64,000 nucleotides of DNA from Microcebus murinus (GCF_040939455.1 NC_134112.1:68341001-68405000), one strand, 5' to 3'; numbered from the stretch's first letter, positions 1 to 13,188 are shown. The notes: a model not told the origin generated them from the letters alone. Made by a program: numbers and translations.

Positions 1-285
1 TGCTCTTTCCCCCCTCCCCCCACAAGTCTGAGTTTCTAGCATGACCATCCCCCAGATGGTGCACATCTCACTCATTATGTATGTATATACCCTCCTCCCT
101 CCCCCCTGCCCTATACCCTATTACTGTAGTTCCTATGTGTCCACTTATGTGCTGCTCAGTTAATACCAGTTTGCTGGTGAGTATATGTGGTGCTTGTTTT
201 TCCATTCTTGGGATACTTCACTTAGTAGTATGGGTTCCAGCTCTAACCAGGAAAATATAAGATGTGCTATATCACCTTTGTTTAA
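1..285 (-). mobile_element. L1 3' end, young lemur-type, 5'-truncated and cut by window edge
   Basis: This stretch closely matches 56098-56386, the 3' end of the near full-length L1 in this window, and lies in the same orientation. It covers the end of ORF2 and part of the 3' UTR, read on the minus strand. The match stops at about 285, just after the shared ctatatcacc, which marks a 5' truncation. The poly-A end lies left of the window. A C-rich run at 90-111 is G-rich on the element's sense strand and could form a G-quadruplex, as in other mammalian L1 3' UTRs. Confidence 0.88.
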
Positions 286-3005
286 ATTAAGCATTTTAAT
301 GTAATAAAAGTTTATTTCTCCCAATCTCAACAATTCTATATGAGTATTCCTGGTGAGCAGAAAGTCTCTTTGACATAGTCCCTGAAATAGAGGAGACCCA
401 GGTTCCTGCCTTCTTGTGGTTTTAACATCTCCTGGGGGCTTTTAGGTCAAAGAGAAAGAGCTGATGGAGAATTTTTATTTAAATGAAGGATGGACATGAC
501 AAACATATCTGCCTATGTCTACTGGTGAGAACTAGTCACATGGTTCTTGGCTATAAGGGAAGTGTGGGAAATGTAGTTCCTTGATGAGTTAATAGCTCAC
601 AGCACTACATTTTCCATATGGAAGGGCAGTATAAAATTTTGTTGGACACTAGCCATCTGTGCCACATTGACCAATAGTGTAATAGAGATATCCACTTCCT
701 TACTCCAACATAACTTCTACATGTTAATTTATACATGCCAAGCTTCTTTTATTTAATGTCAATAATCCATTTTATTACCAGCCTTCCAATAACTTTATAT
801 TATGTCTTATTTCTCTTTCATATAATTTCTTTACAGGACTGATGAATACTTTGCTTTTATTCCCTTATAAAGGTATGGCAAGGAACAGTAGGCAGATTGG
901 TTAGTTCTGCTTTGGCAAGATAGAGATAAAGCGCTGACTGTTAATGAATAATGTATTGGGTACATCAGGCCCATTTTAGCTCACTTCCTCTCAGCAAAAT
1001 AGGCCAAAAAAAGTGGGCAAGACCACACAATTCTGGATGTTCTCTTCCTCAAGAGTATCTTTGTCATGTCTCTTTGTGTTGCCTACCAGGTATGTGAACA
1101 TTTCCCCTAAGAATATGAATCTGTGCCCATGGGAATATTATTTCTTTCTGTGGTCTACTGGAAAGTTATTACATTATGTAAAGCATTACATGTTCATTTT
1201 GATAAAATGTATATTGTCATTGATTTATTTTTCTGAGTTATGTTTTTATTAAATCAAAATCACATGAGCATGTAAGTATAAAATGTAAGACAAAATATAA
1301 AATGACATTTGCAGTATCATGATTTTAAGATGTGATGTAGACATAAGAGAAAGAATAACAATATCATATTTTTATCTGGTGTCTCAGGCTTCTCACATTA
1401 TTTTCTTAGGAGAAAAAAAGGAATAATAGAGAGCTTCTTTTCCAGTCATAGAGATGAAAACAAGATTGCCCCATTTTTCTCCGTTCAAATATCATCATTA
1501 CAATAGAATATCCATACATCAATGTGTTCTTTCAAAATTGCCAGTCATTTGCTAAATTCCTGAAATATTTTATTCCCCAATTTTGGATGCATAGATATTA
1601 CCAAATCATTTTGAAAGCTGCAAACTTTAATGCAAAAAGTGAGCAGTAACTTCTGTCCTCTGTCAAAGGAAAAAAAAAGACACAAGCTCATCTTAATTTT
1701 ATATTCATCAAGAGGTTTGTATGTCCTAAAAAACATTACTGCTTTATGGTTCCCAAACATGGCTAGATATATGGCATTTAGACTTAAGATTATCTTCCTA
1801 ATGGCAATTTAGATTTCACTGAATTAAAATCATAGAGGATCATGCAGTACTCCACTTTTTCTGAATTGGTCATCTAGTCCTGGATGGTAAACAAACAGCA
1901 ACATGTACTCTGAGGGTTTTCTTCTTTGTTTCTTGACATCAGCATTTAAAGGAGTCTTGGCTATATCTCCTCCATTGCTGTAACAGTGAGTTTGATGAGC
2001 TTGGATCTAGTGGGGTGGCTACTGTCAGGGGAGCAGTTCAGCTGTGTAAAATTACATAAAATAAAACCTGTTTTGGCAATAGTAAGGAATGCAATTGCTC
2101 AACAGTAAGCTTGCTTAAGCCTGAACAGACGGGAGAAAAGTAGAGCAGACTGCTCCACAGATGATGACAAACAACAGTCAGACCCAAAGATGGGTGGCTT
2201 GATCCAAGGAGAATTAAAGAAACCATTTGCATCCGATGTTGGAACAGTTAAGCCACGCTTGCAGTCAGTGAATGTCATTGGAAGCTGCTTTAAATAATGT
2301 GATGCAACACATATACTTTATGTATTTGCAAAGCCAGATGGGATAAGGCATAAGAATTTTAGAGGGAAAAAACTGGCAAGAAACACTTTTATAGATGTCA
2401 CTCTGAACTGATGCATTATGGAAAAGTGAGCTAATGGGCTTAGGAAAGAAAGAATTATCATGAATATTAAACAGAAATCTCACATTTCCTTAGGACTTTA
2501 AAGTTTATGTTCATCTTATTGCCTAAACTAAAGCAGAACACACTTCCCATCTCACAATTACCGAAAAAGCCAATGTGTATGTATGTGACTGTGTGTGTCT
2601 ATCTCTATCTCTAGATAAAGATATATATATACCAGAACTGAAATGCTTGCATCACTCTTGATATTTTATTTAAGTATCTTGAATTAACAACTTATAAATA
2701 ATTTCTCAGAGTTATTCAGGAATTACATATAGAATAAATAATTATTATTGGACTACCTTAAATTATTAGTCACATTAGGTCAATAGGAAGAAATCAATTT
2801 TAATTACATTGACAAAAGCACATAATGTGGAGAAAATAATTCTTTGCCTCCTGAATATACAAACAATAAAATATGCAGATAATCCCTAGATTAGCATTTT
2901 TAAAATGTTACATAGAAATCATCTTTTGACACATTCAACATTGCCTATGTATATATAGCAATACTAAGAAATGTAACTGGGTCCTTTCTCCATTACTGTT
3001 ATTTC
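286..3005. other. No recognisable gene or young repeat
   Basis: This is AT-rich sequence with many stops in every frame. I see only a short simple-sequence patch at about 2576-2632 (TATG, TG, CTAT and TA runs). Several ORFs of 60-79 codons occur, but they have no motif, composition or context that would support a gene. Confidence 0.6.
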
Positions 3006-3009
3006 TCTA

Positions 3010-3600
3010 CAAGGTTCTTTTTGCCCACTGCACAGGAAAAGCAAATGCACTGAGACAGCAGGGATACAGCAGAGAAAGAGTTTATTAGTCATTAGGCAGC
3101 CAAACGCAGAGATGGGAGGAATTTCTCAAATCCCTCTCCCAGAGAAGCTGTAGGCTGGGGGTTTTAAGGGAAATTTGGTGGGCAGGGGACTTAGGGAATT
3201 GGTACTGCTGATTGGTTGGGTCGAGGGTGAAATCATAGGAATGTAGAAATTGCATTCTTGCACTGAGCCAATTCCTTACAGGGGCCATAAGACCAATTGA
3301 GTTAGTTCCACAGTGCCAGTGGTTCCATGGGAATGCAGGGTCTGGAAAACATTGTAAAAGGCAGTCTTAGGTTTTATAATAGAGGTGTTATCTACATAAG
3401 CAATTAAGGGAAGTTATAAATCTTGTGACCAAACCTCTAAACAGTAAGCAATTATAGGGAAGCAGGCTAGAGGCCTAGAAGTTGGTTAATTCTTAACTAT
3501 AGCTATATCTTGTCAAGCTTAGACCTCTAGCAAAGTTTTAGTCCCTTGGTTTCACTTGATTTTTAAGGATGGTTTCATTACTCTCTTAACTTTTTTAGTT
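3010..3600 (-). mobile_element. Solo LTR-like sequence, class I ERV type (family unresolved)
   Basis: On the minus strand the sequence has the layout of a gammaretrovirus-like LTR. An AATAAA signal (complement of 3081-3086) is followed at once by ctctttctctgctg and then a C/T-rich segment ending in a cacagg/gggcaa-type R-U5 region near 3010-3040. No gag, pol or env remains next to it, so it looks like a solo LTR or LTR fragment. The subfamily and exact ends are uncertain. The identification rests on the AATAAA-plus-R-region pattern and on resemblance to ERV1 LTRs from memory. Confidence 0.5.
3081..3086 (-). promoter_or_regulatory. LTR polyadenylation signal AATAAA
   Basis: The minus strand reads actaataaactctttctctg here, a canonical AATAAA directly upstream of the CT-rich sequence expected at an ERV1 LTR R/U5 region. 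Whether it still works is unknown. Confidence 0.45.
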
Positions 3601-3604
3601 TGGC

Positions 3605-4236
3605 TCTCTGTTTTTTTTTTCTTTTAAGGAACACGACCATTTAATCAGTTCATTTTGGCACAGGTAAACAAGCTGTTCGAACATCTGATAATATTTGTCT
3701 TTTAATCTATCACTTACTTTGGTGTGTATAGACATAGACTCTATTGTAGTTTCTTAGGACTCTAAAAAGAAAAGCAAGAAAGAATATTGTAAATGTTCAG
3801 AGACCACACTGGTCAGATTGCCATGATAAAAACAGACAAAAAAAAAAGACATAAAATTATAAACATTGTTAGGATTCTAAAATGTAGTTATTTTAAAACA
3901 TCTGCAATGAACATTGACAATAAAGGAGAAATATAGATACATTACAGCAACACACAGGTAACTTCTTTTATAACTTCAATGGTTTAAACAGTTGTGCAAT
4001 GATGCTGAAGTTGTATGAAGCAGTTTGAAAACTGGTTCTAGGCAACTTCCTCTACCTGCCATTTTATTTTAGCCTATGATGCTAAAGGTAATCAAGTCTT
4101 AATCTATGGGTTCATTTGACAGGGGCTTGTTGACAGTTGATCAAAAGACTTTAGGATGAAAAACTCTCTGTAAAGTAGATCAAAAGAGACATATGATTGG
4201 GGGTAAAGGCTAAAAGGATTAAAAGAAGTAACTTAA
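3605..4236. other. Non-repeat AT-rich flank
   Basis: I see no gene or named repeat between the LTR and the L1 insertion. There are short poly-T (3610-3620) and poly-A (3838-3847) tracts. Confidence 0.5.
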
Positions 4237-4250
4237 AACATGTGAGAAAA

Positions 4251-5766
4251 CAATCCTAAAATTTCTATGGAACCATAAAAGAGTCTGAATAGTCAAAGCA
4301 GTCCTAAGCCAAAACAACAAAGCTGGAGGTATCACATAACCTGACTTCAAATTATAAAGCAATAGTAATCAAAACAGCATTGTATTGGTTTAAAAATAGA
4401 CATTTAGATCATTGGAACAGAACCAAGAAATAAATCCACATATTTACAGCCAACTGATCTTTGACAAAGTTGACCAGAACATGAACTAGGGAAAGGATAC
4501 CATATTCAACAAATGGTGCTTGGTAAATTGGATTGTCATATGCAGAAGAATGAAATGGGATCCCTATCTCTCACCATATAAAAAAATCAACTCAAGATGG
4601 AGCAAAGATTTACCTGTAAGACCTGAAAGTATAGAAATTCTAGGAAAAAACCTAGGGAAAACTCTTTTGGATATTGGTCTAGACAAAGAATTCATGACTA
4701 AGACCTTAAAAGTACAGGCAATAAAAACAAATATAGACAAATGAGACTTACTTAAACTAAAAGACTTTTGTACAGCAAAAAAAAAAAAAAATAAATAAAT
4801 AAATAAAATAATAATCAACAGAGTGAACAGACAACCTGAAAAATGGGAGAAAATATTTGCTAACTATGTATCTGACAGGGGAATAATAGTCAGAATTTAC
4901 AAGGAACTCCAATAACTCAAAAACAATAAAACCCAAATAATCCCATTAAAAAGTGGGCAAAGGACATGCATAGACATTTTTCAAAAGAAGACATACAAAT
5001 GGCCAACAGAAATATGAAAAACGTTCAACATTACTAATAATCAGAGAAATGCAAATCAAAAGCACAATGAGATGTCATCTTATACCAACCAGAATGGCTA
5101 TTACTTAAAAGACAGAAAATAAGAGATGTTGGCGAGGATGTGAAGAAGAAAGACTGCCTATATATACACTGTTGGTGGGAATGTAAATTAGTACAACCTC
5201 TATGGAAAACAGTTTGGTGAATTCTCAAAGAAATAAAGATAGAACCACCATTTGAGCCAGCAATCCCATTACTGAGTATCTACCCACAAGAAAAAAAAAA
5301 TTATATTAGGAAGATACCTGTACCCATTATATTTATTGCAACACTATTCACAATAGTAAAGTTATGGGCTCAACCTAAGTGTCCATCAACAGATGGTGGG
5401 GATAAAGTAAATGTGGTATATGTACACAATGGAATACTATTCTGCCACAAAAAGGACGAAATCCTATCTTTTGCAGCAACATGGATGGAACTGGAGGCAA
5501 TTATCTTAAATGAAACAAATCAGTCACAGAAAGTCAAATATTACATATTCTCACTTATAAGAGGGAGCTAACTAATGTGTATACATGGACATAAAGTGTG
5601 GAATGATAGACAACTGAGACTCAGAAGGAGGGTGGATGATGAAAAATTACTTAATGGGTAATATAGGACATTATTTGGGTAATAAATACCTTAAAAGGCC
5701 TGATTTCACCAGTACACAATGTATCCATGTAACAAAATTACACTTATACCCCATAAATTTATACAA
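4251..5766 (+). mobile_element. L1 3' fragment (ORF2 C-terminal part plus 3' UTR), 5'-truncated
   Basis: Plus-strand L1 sequence begins in late ORF2 (aaaatttctatggaaccataaaagag). It runs through the C-terminal region and 3' UTR to an A-rich end at about 5766. The 75-codon open piece at 4520-4744 is ORF2 remnant, with recognisable residues GKTLLDIGLDKEFMTKTLK. An internal A-rich stretch (about 4779-4812) breaks the frame. Imperfect flanking repeats at 4237-4250 and 5767-5780 (12 of 14 bases alike, ending gagaaaa) fit a target-site duplication. It looks like a primate-age subfamily, older than the L1 at 56012-62598. Confidence 0.85.
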
Positions 5767-5780
5767 AAAATATGAGAAAA

Positions 5781-7759
5781 GTGTATATCATATTTTTTTC
5801 ATTTGTCCAAAAATCTTAGCTAGCATCTTCAAGCTCCATCAGCCAGCACCTGACAGTTAATCCACTCTAACCTTAAGGAGGGCAGCATGCCAGATGCTCA
5901 CTGTTCTCAGAGGATTTTAGTCCTGCTGTCAGAGGCAAAGGAGTGAGGAGGAAGACAATTAGACTTTCTGGCTTATCATCCAAGCAATAGCATGAGTAAA
6001 ATGCCATCTTGTATTTCTGGAGTAATTTTCAGGGGTTAAAAGCATTCTACACATATGTTATTTTTATTTATTTATTTATTTTTCAACAACATCTGAATGA
6101 GACAGGGGATTCTAATGTGAAAATTACAAAAATAGTGATGAGTCATTGATCACTAACACATGGTTTTAAACATAAGGATTTCTTATTGGATGGCTCTACT
6201 GTGAGGCTGTTAATTATGAACTGAAATGATAGGAATGTTGTTTCTGAAGACTCTCTGTGTTTCTCAAGTCCAGAGTTTTAATCCTGACTTAGTGACTTTT
6301 TTTCCTGATCTAGTTTATTTTGGACCTATCTCCACCTTTTGGAGGCAGCATGTAAAAGCCAGTACCCTAAAGCATAAGCAATCAAGAGAAAGTGACAAAG
6401 GAAGGGGAGAGGAAGGAAGGAAGGAAGGTCAAGTTTTCTTCTTTCCAAGAACTAGAAATTCAGGAACTTAAAACAAGTGAAAACTGTGTCTCCAGCTTCC
6501 AGTCTACCCTCTCCTATGCACCTGTTGATAAATCTATTGAAATTGGGCTCACAACTTGAGCCTTGCTGTACTAACTCAAGGTTTGGACATATTTAAAGTC
6601 CTGTGGGAAGTATCTCTGGGGACATCTGCACAGGATTTTCCTAAATAAGGAGGAGAGGAAGCAGTGGGCCAGCTGGAGGTGAGAACAGCACCTACACCTG
6701 CATCTCCATATAATTTACTATACATTTCAGTGAGAGGGGATGACATGTGAGTATAAAAAAAGAAGAGCTGCTTTACTAAAATCACAGCAAGATAGAAAAT
6801 GCATGAGGCAATAAACCTGACTTGTAAATTATGTCACAGAAGTTTACTAAAGGTGCAAAGAGTACATCTCAGGACCCATGACAGATTTCTGAACAGGAAG
6901 CCTCACTTATCTCCATTTGGAATGGAGAGATGATGGAGCAGAGCAAGGATCCCAACACAATCATGGTATTTTTGTTTCTAGTGTCAAGCTCCGTAGTGCA
7001 GGCATTGTTCCATGGAGCAGGGCCTGAGCGGGAGAGGGGAAAAATGGCCCCTGACTGATAGTTGCTGAGAACAAAGGTGAGACTTGACTTCCAGAATTAT
7101 TTAGGATAAAATTGTGAGCCCTGAATTTTTTATCAAGGAAATAGGAGCAGAACTAGAGAAATAATATTTTTGCCAGTGTTTTTGTGATCCCATTTTATTT
7201 GCCACAGCCTGAACAAAGATAGGGTATAAAACATCTAATTTATCTGCCATGTTGAATACTTGATTATATTTGCAAACAATGCAGCTCCTATTTTATCTAT
7301 TTGAGTAGAGACTGAAGTTAAATTCACAAAGATATATGAAACAATAACTAAATTCTGGGCTCTATGCATTTAGAGAAAGACATAAACAGTAATGCTCTTG
7401 AAGGGACCTGGAAGTTTTAAAATTATAGATATAAATTCATCTGACCCAGATTTCCTCCTCTTTTGCAAGTTGGATTTTTCTTTTTTTTAATAAACTGGTT
7501 TTAGTGGTTATGGAAGGAAGGAAGATCCAGTTAGCTGTTTGATTCAATTCGTTTTGGACCACCTCAAATTTCTTTTTAACAGACCTGACAGTTAAGTTAA
7601 AATATTCAAAGCACTTTTTTAGTCCAAATGGCCCTAAAGGGCATGCTTTACTACTCCTGATGTAAATCTCTCAGTTTGAATATATATATAGAGGAAAGAT
7701 GGTCAGGGAAACATCTATGGAGATTCGTATGGGAAAAAGAAAATTCTAAACCTTCGGAC
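5781..7759. other. Unassigned sequence with simple repeats
   Basis: No gene is visible. An (ATTT)n run lies at about 6058-6082 and a (GGAA)n run at about 6407-6427. The 82-codon frame at 6226-6471 runs into the GGAA repeat and has no protein-like features. Confidence 0.55.
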
Positions 7760-7776
7760 CCTCCATTAGTTCTTTT

Positions 7777-8114
7777 TTTTTTTTTTTTTTTTTTTTTGAG
7801 GCAGAGTCTCACTTTGTTCCCCAGGCTAGAGTGAGTGCCATGGCGTCAGCCTGGCTCACAGCAACCTCAATCTCCTGGGCTCAGCTATCCTGCTGCCTCA
7901 GCCTCCCGAGTAGCTGGGACTACAGGCATGTGCTACCATGCCCGGCTAATTTTTTTGTATATATATATTTTTAGTTGGTCAATTAATTTCTTTCTATTTT
8001 TGGTAGAGACGGGGTCTCGCTCAGGCTGGTTTCGAACTCCTGACCTTGAGCAATCCGCCTGCCTCAGCCTCCCAAAGTGCTAGGATTACAGGCGTGAGCC
8101 ACCATGCCCGGCTT
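7777..8114 (-). mobile_element. Lemur-type Alu, full length, minus strand
   Basis: The element starts with a long poly-T and ends with the Alu head (gcccggc) on the minus strand. It carries the linker seen in lemur Alus, ttagttggtcaattaatttctttctattt, between its arms. It is flanked by a perfect 17 bp target duplication, cctccattagttctttt, at 7760-7776 and 8115-8131. The intact duplication and long tail indicate a recent insertion. Confidence 0.95.
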
Positions 8115-8131
8115 CCTCCATTAGTTCTTTT

Positions 8132-10024
8132 GTGCTACTGATAAATGAGACTTGAAGCAAAGGACGCTGTTTTAGCAGGATTTTCAGACATCTGGTGTCA
8201 GGTCTGGGACTGAGTAGGGGATGGTGAGTTAAATGCTGTGCATACTAAATAAAGGGGGCCTGAGAGGTGAGAAAGCCTTCTAAAATAGAGGAGGCTGGGC
8301 AGTGTCTGATTGTCTATATTAAAATGTAAAAATACCAAATTAAATAAAACAAAAAATCCTGTTTCTCTAAGCCTTTAGTGCTAGACGTGATTACTTTGTG
8401 TGAAACTGTTGGGCTAAATCAGAGAAAGGGCCTCGGTGTCCTATCTGGACCTTCACAGAGCAGAAGGAAGAGAATGGCTACAAGATATGTCTTAGAATCT
8501 ATAGGATACTGAGAAAATTCCTACAGAATTAAATCTTCCTGAGGAAGATACAGGCCCCAGAAATTCTCAGGAACAGAGGGAAGATATTCAATTTCACTTT
8601 TAATTCTATGTAAACGTTGAAGGACAGGATGACCTCAACTGCCATTTTGGTCTTTCAGGCAGCAGTAGTGGAGCCAGGTAGGTGGCTGACAGCCGGGTGA
8701 GATGACAACTATTGAGCCCCACTCCTGCATACAGATGATAACAAGAATTTAGCCAGGGATTACAGCTTGAATCATTTCCCAACTGTATGTCACTCAGAAT
8801 ATTCTCTTAAAAGTATTTCAGTCCCAGAGAAGAGAAGGAGCAGCCACAACATGCACCCCTTGACTGCTGAGGGAACTCTAGGGTGACTGCTCTCACACGA
8901 CATTTAGTTTTCCTTGTAAAGAGCAGTGAGATACCGTGATGATGAAGATAAATGAGATCAGCCACCATGTATCATTTATATCTCAAGTTACATTTTTTTT
9001 TTAGAACAAGCCACATGGACCTGTTAAAACTGGGATTTAAACACAACTGCAGATAAATAATTATCTTAAGGTGAATTGCTTAAGAGGGAAATTGCAGTTG
9101 GACATGGAGGCATAGTGGTTTATGAGAGTAGAGTTGTAGCAAGATTCTGCCCTGAACAAATGAAGTGTTTAGCTGCCACCTCTATAATATATTGAAGTTA
9201 CTAATCCCTGCAAAGTTAAGAATAAAAATCGAGCATTTATACACACCAGTCTGGAGAAAGAGGCCTTTAAATTACCTTTCAGACTGTGAGTTTAATTGAA
9301 TTGCTCTCATTTATTTCAGTCTAATGATAGCAGTTTTGCTGGATGATATCACCATTCTTTGAAATCTGCTTTATTCTTACTAACAGCAAAGGATCAGCAT
9401 TCTTCATCTTCAGAGGGCATTCTCAACAATAAGTAATGTTTGCCTGTAAATTGGAATACACCAGAGTCCTATTTGAAGGCCAGCTTCACTGACTTGCTGG
9501 CAGGACAGAGGATGAGAATGTATGCTTTATGCTTATACAGCTTCCTGAAGAAATGGACTATATACAGTCAAGTTATGATTATGGTTACATTCATTTATTG
9601 TCAAGTGCCAAGTAATACCCTTGACAAAGCAAAAAGAGGTAGATCAAGACAATGTCTATCTCATAGATAATGTTGCTTCAGGAAAATAAATCGTCTATGC
9701 ATCCTCAAGATGGATATATGCACTTTTTATCATTTGAGTACTAACATGAAGTCCTTTTCATATTCTGTTGGCACATAAAGCTTTTCCCCATTGACATCAT
9801 TGACTGTCTTTATCAGCTCAATATAGAATACAATGTATGTTTGCTCTTCGGAGAAAGTGCTTCCTGAAAAATCTCTCAGAATCACAATAACAGTATTGTC
9901 TATTCACTCCTGGGTTTTTGGAAGTCATATTTCTATCAAGGTACACAGGCCTCCTATGTAAATTGTCTTTTCAACTGTTGATAAGACTTTCTCTCTTACT
10001 TGATAAGTTATCATTGTTCTGGCT
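8132..10024. other. Unassigned sequence
   Basis: No gene or named repeat was recognised. The 77-codon frame at 9440-9670 is not protein-like. About 9240-9430 is relatively balanced in composition, free of repeats and holds several TAAT/ATTA words, so it may be conserved non-coding DNA (inference only). Confidence 0.5.
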
Positions 10025-10048
10025 GGAACATGTCCTGGAACATGTCCT
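10025..10048 (+). promoter_or_regulatory. Tandem 12-mer making two perfect p53-family half-sites
   Basis: The 12-mer ggaacatgtcct is repeated exactly twice in tandem. Each copy contains GAACATGTCC (10026-10035 and 10038-10047), which fits the p53 half-site RRRCWWGYYY at all ten positions with the favoured CATG core. The half-sites are separated by 2 bp. p53, p63 and p73 share this consensus. Occupancy and function cannot be judged from sequence. Confidence 0.5.
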
Positions 10049-10086
10049 GAAACATTCATACTAACTTCTATCTGAATTTATTTGAA

Positions 10087-10322
10087 TAAACACTGATATA
10101 ACACCATGTGCCCAGCACTGTAATAAGCCCTTTATAAATATTAACTCACTTAAATCCTCATAATAAGCTTTTGAGAAATACACTGTCATTATCCTCATTT
10201 TACAGATGAAAGAATTGAGGCAAATACTGCTGGGAATATATCAGAAATCAGTTTGATTAAAACCAAAGATTCTGACTCCAGAGTTCATATGCTTGATTGG
10301 AATGCTATGCTCTTCTGTATGG
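10087..10322 (-). mobile_element. MIR SINE
   Basis: The plus strand reads as the reverse complement of MIR: a tgtgcccagcactgtaataagccctttataaat segment, then taactcacttaaatcctcataa, then cattttacagatgaaagaattgaggc. This order is typical of an antisense MIR with its CORE region. It is strongly diverged and therefore ancient. Confidence 0.85.
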
Positions 10323-11521
10323 TACATAAACCGATGTGCCATTCTTTAATTTTAAAATTCTGCTTTTGCACAAAGAACCATCTGTTTCTTTGAATTTTTG
10401 AATTTTTTTTTTTACTTCTATCATCAGCTCTAAAAGCTAGCTTTCAGATGTTAAGCGAGGTAGTGCAGTTTGTATCACTGTGTGAGCATTATGGCACATG
10501 TGTAACAACCATCACATGGCCATTGCAGGGTGGCTGCTCCAGTGCTCAGACAGCCTGGGGGACTCTGTCTGGCACCTTGGCCTTTCAATACATGTAATTG
10601 AAACTCACCTCATAGAAATTACAGATTACTGTGTGCCAGGAACCTGGACCACTCTACAATAGTCCAAACCATGAATGTGAAACCCATAACTACCAAGATT
10701 TTATTTTAGTGCTTATAGCTAGCAAAGTATTTCATTTTCTTAGAAAGATATCTTCTGGCCACTGACACTCCCATGTGCACACATGTACTTTTTCTTTTGT
10801 GTAATTCCATTGTGGAAAACATTTCAAGAGGATTGTTTTTTCTTGGATAACATTGCAATGAAACCTTTTGCCAGATCAATGTGAAGTATATGTTTCCTAG
10901 ACTCATCTGTTTTCATCTATATCTCTTTCAATCTCCTTTTCTCTCTTTTTATTCACTTTGGTTTTTTGTTTGTTTGTTTGTTTGTGCACAGTATTTATAT
11001 GTATCTTAACTCAGTATCAAACTAAGTTTTCATGTTATCTTAACTAAAGATATAATATGGTGAATTGTCCCAATTAAACATTAATTATTTTCACAGCTAG
11101 TATTTTCAGTTAAAAATTCAGGAACTAATTTTTTTAAATTGACAATGATCAAAAGACATTCATGTGGACTCATTTCTAACAAGCAAAACTTATAAAACTG
11201 TGTAAGGAAGTGATCTCTGGTATGTATGATCAATGATCAATTGCTTTTTTTCTTTACTAACTTTACCATTTCATTTTTTTCCTTGTTACCAAAGTATTGT
11301 ATACCAGGAGGCATATGTTTTTAACAATACTTTATAGAAAGGGTTTTCTTACTTTATATTTATTCTATGTTACATGGCTTAGGCTCTTGCTACACTGGCC
11401 ACTGCTCATTTAATGCTTTTGCCAATAGCTTGAGAAGTTTCTTTTAATCTAATCTTTTCATTTTTTACTCTCTCTAGGGTGGTGAACTGGATGAGAGTTA
11501 TAAATTTCTCTCCAGCATGTC
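10323..11521. other. Unassigned sequence with GTTT simple repeat
   Basis: No gene is seen. A (GTTT)n run lies at about 10961-10985. The 67-codon minus-strand frame at 10706-10906 has no support. Confidence 0.5.
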
Positions 11522-11701
11522 AGTAATTCCCTAGCATGTGAATCACTCTGGAGCCTATTAAAAACACAGGTTTCTGGGCTCTAACCTTGAAAAATCAGAC
11601 TCAGGAAGCTTAGGCTGGGACTCAGAAATATGCACTTTAATAACCGCTCTATCTGACTTTGATGCTGTTGTTGCATGGAATACACTTTGCAAAACACTGT
11701 T
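11522..11701 (+). mobile_element. MER5-like hAT non-autonomous element
   Basis: The sequence follows the MER5A pattern: a start near agtaattccctagcatgtgaatcac, a central block with attaaaaacacaggtttctgggct, then gactcaggaagc and an end near ctttgcaaaacactg. MER5 elements are short hAT-Charlie derivatives that have no coding capacity. Divergence is high. Confidence 0.6.
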
Positions 11702-13059
11702 TCATTCAATGCCAAGTTATCTCCACAGTATCATCTCCTAAAGAGGTTCCGATGCATATGACAGTTGATATATAAATTAAGTACCATAGGAGTAAGAAAA
11801 GAACAGAGTGGCTTATTTTGAAATTGTCTCTTGCCAAGGATCAAGAAATTATTGCATCTATAGAGTGTTTACCTTCTCCTGATTTCTTAATGTAAAGGGG
11901 ATAAAGTAGAGTAGTTACAGAAAAACATGTGGCTATTTATTAAGTATTGGCATTAATATCCCCTTCCAAATATTCTATGTCTTCCTTGCATTTTGAGAAT
12001 TCATTAAGATGTTACTGAACAAATAGGAAAGTTATATTTTGGTTATAATGTACTTCTTGAGAACACAGTATGTCTTATGTCTAGTTCACTGCCTAAAATA
12101 AAGACATGTTTGGGACCATTGATTCCTACCTCCCCAAATTACAGAAGAGCATGTTTAAGAACAATTTAAGAGAACTGAAGACATATGATACAAATCTCCA
12201 AATGAAGGCCTAATGGGAATTTAATTCAACCTGACCGTAGCACTCATAATACACAATGGTTAATTTGACAGCAGTGCCCCATGTTAATGAATAACAAGTA
12301 TAAAGGAAGGATTTGAAAGGAAAAAGACATTTTATCTCTGGCTTGTTCAGTGATTTTATCAGGAATCTTTTTTACACTGATTTAGCTTTTCTGACTCAGT
12401 TTCCCTGTTTCCTTAGCATTGAACTATTTTCTTGGAGTGATTATTTATGATTATTTTAAAAACATACAGTACATAAATGTAATTTTGACTTAATCAGATT
12501 CAGTCATCATTAAATATTTATAAGACAATTTCATTATTTATTAATTGTTTTTAAGAAAATCTTTGCCCTTCCTTTAGAAGCCTTTGTGTAATAAAAATGC
12601 AGTAAAACATTAAAAACATTAGCAACAACAACCAGAACTATCACAACTAAAACCAAACACCTGTTAGGACTGTTGGTCAAGCCCTTCTAATTGGATAGGT
12701 ATTCCTGAAACCAATTTTCCGATGCTCTGTAGATTGCTGTCCTGCATGCCAGGTTTGTGTTTATACTAAATAGAGCATCTTATTGTAGAGGGTCAAAACA
12801 CTTGGCCACTTTGGGATCTTATGTAATTGCTGATCTTCCATAATTAATTGCATTTTGTTTTTTAAAAAAAGAAAATCTTATTCTGCAGGTCATATAGAAG
12901 CTAGGGATTTGTGGGTGGATCAAAGCAAATCCATCATTGTTATTGAAAAAGCAACTCCAAATGTGAGCCCTGCTGATGCTAAGTCAGTAACAGCATCCTT
13001 GCATATGAGGATGATACAGCACCAAGAGCCCTCCCACATGGTCCTCAGGTATGAATCAC
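11702..13059. other. Unassigned sequence
   Basis: No gene or named repeat was recognised. One 74-codon frame (12855-13076) ends beside a GT that looks like a splice donor (see rejected items). Confidence 0.5.
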
Positions 13060-13115
13060 TCATGTTTTGCTACTAACCAGCTCAGTGACCTTGGAAAAAT
13101 CACTCAACTATCCTA
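13060..13115 (+). mobile_element. Partial MIR
   Basis: The words ttgctactaaccagctcagtgaccttggaaaaatcactcaac match the tRNA-derived MIR core (cacttactagctgtgtgaccttgggcaa). Only this core is recognisable. Confidence 0.5.
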
Positions 13116-13188
13116 GATGAGGGCCAAGAGAAACTTGAGGTTACCATGTGAAAGTACTTTCAAAAATTCTACAAAATTGCCTTATGAG

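Noticed and set aside
7835..8083. 82-codon frame shared with a frame at 50110-50361
   Set aside because: Both are the antisense strand of the same lemur Alu type, so the similarity comes from the repeat consensus and not from selection on a protein.
12888..13048. Exon-like segment between tctgcag and ctcag|gtatga with an open frame
   Set aside because: The donor matches well, but the supposed acceptor is preceded by an A-rich stretch rather than pyrimidines, no domain is visible and no neighbouring exon was found.
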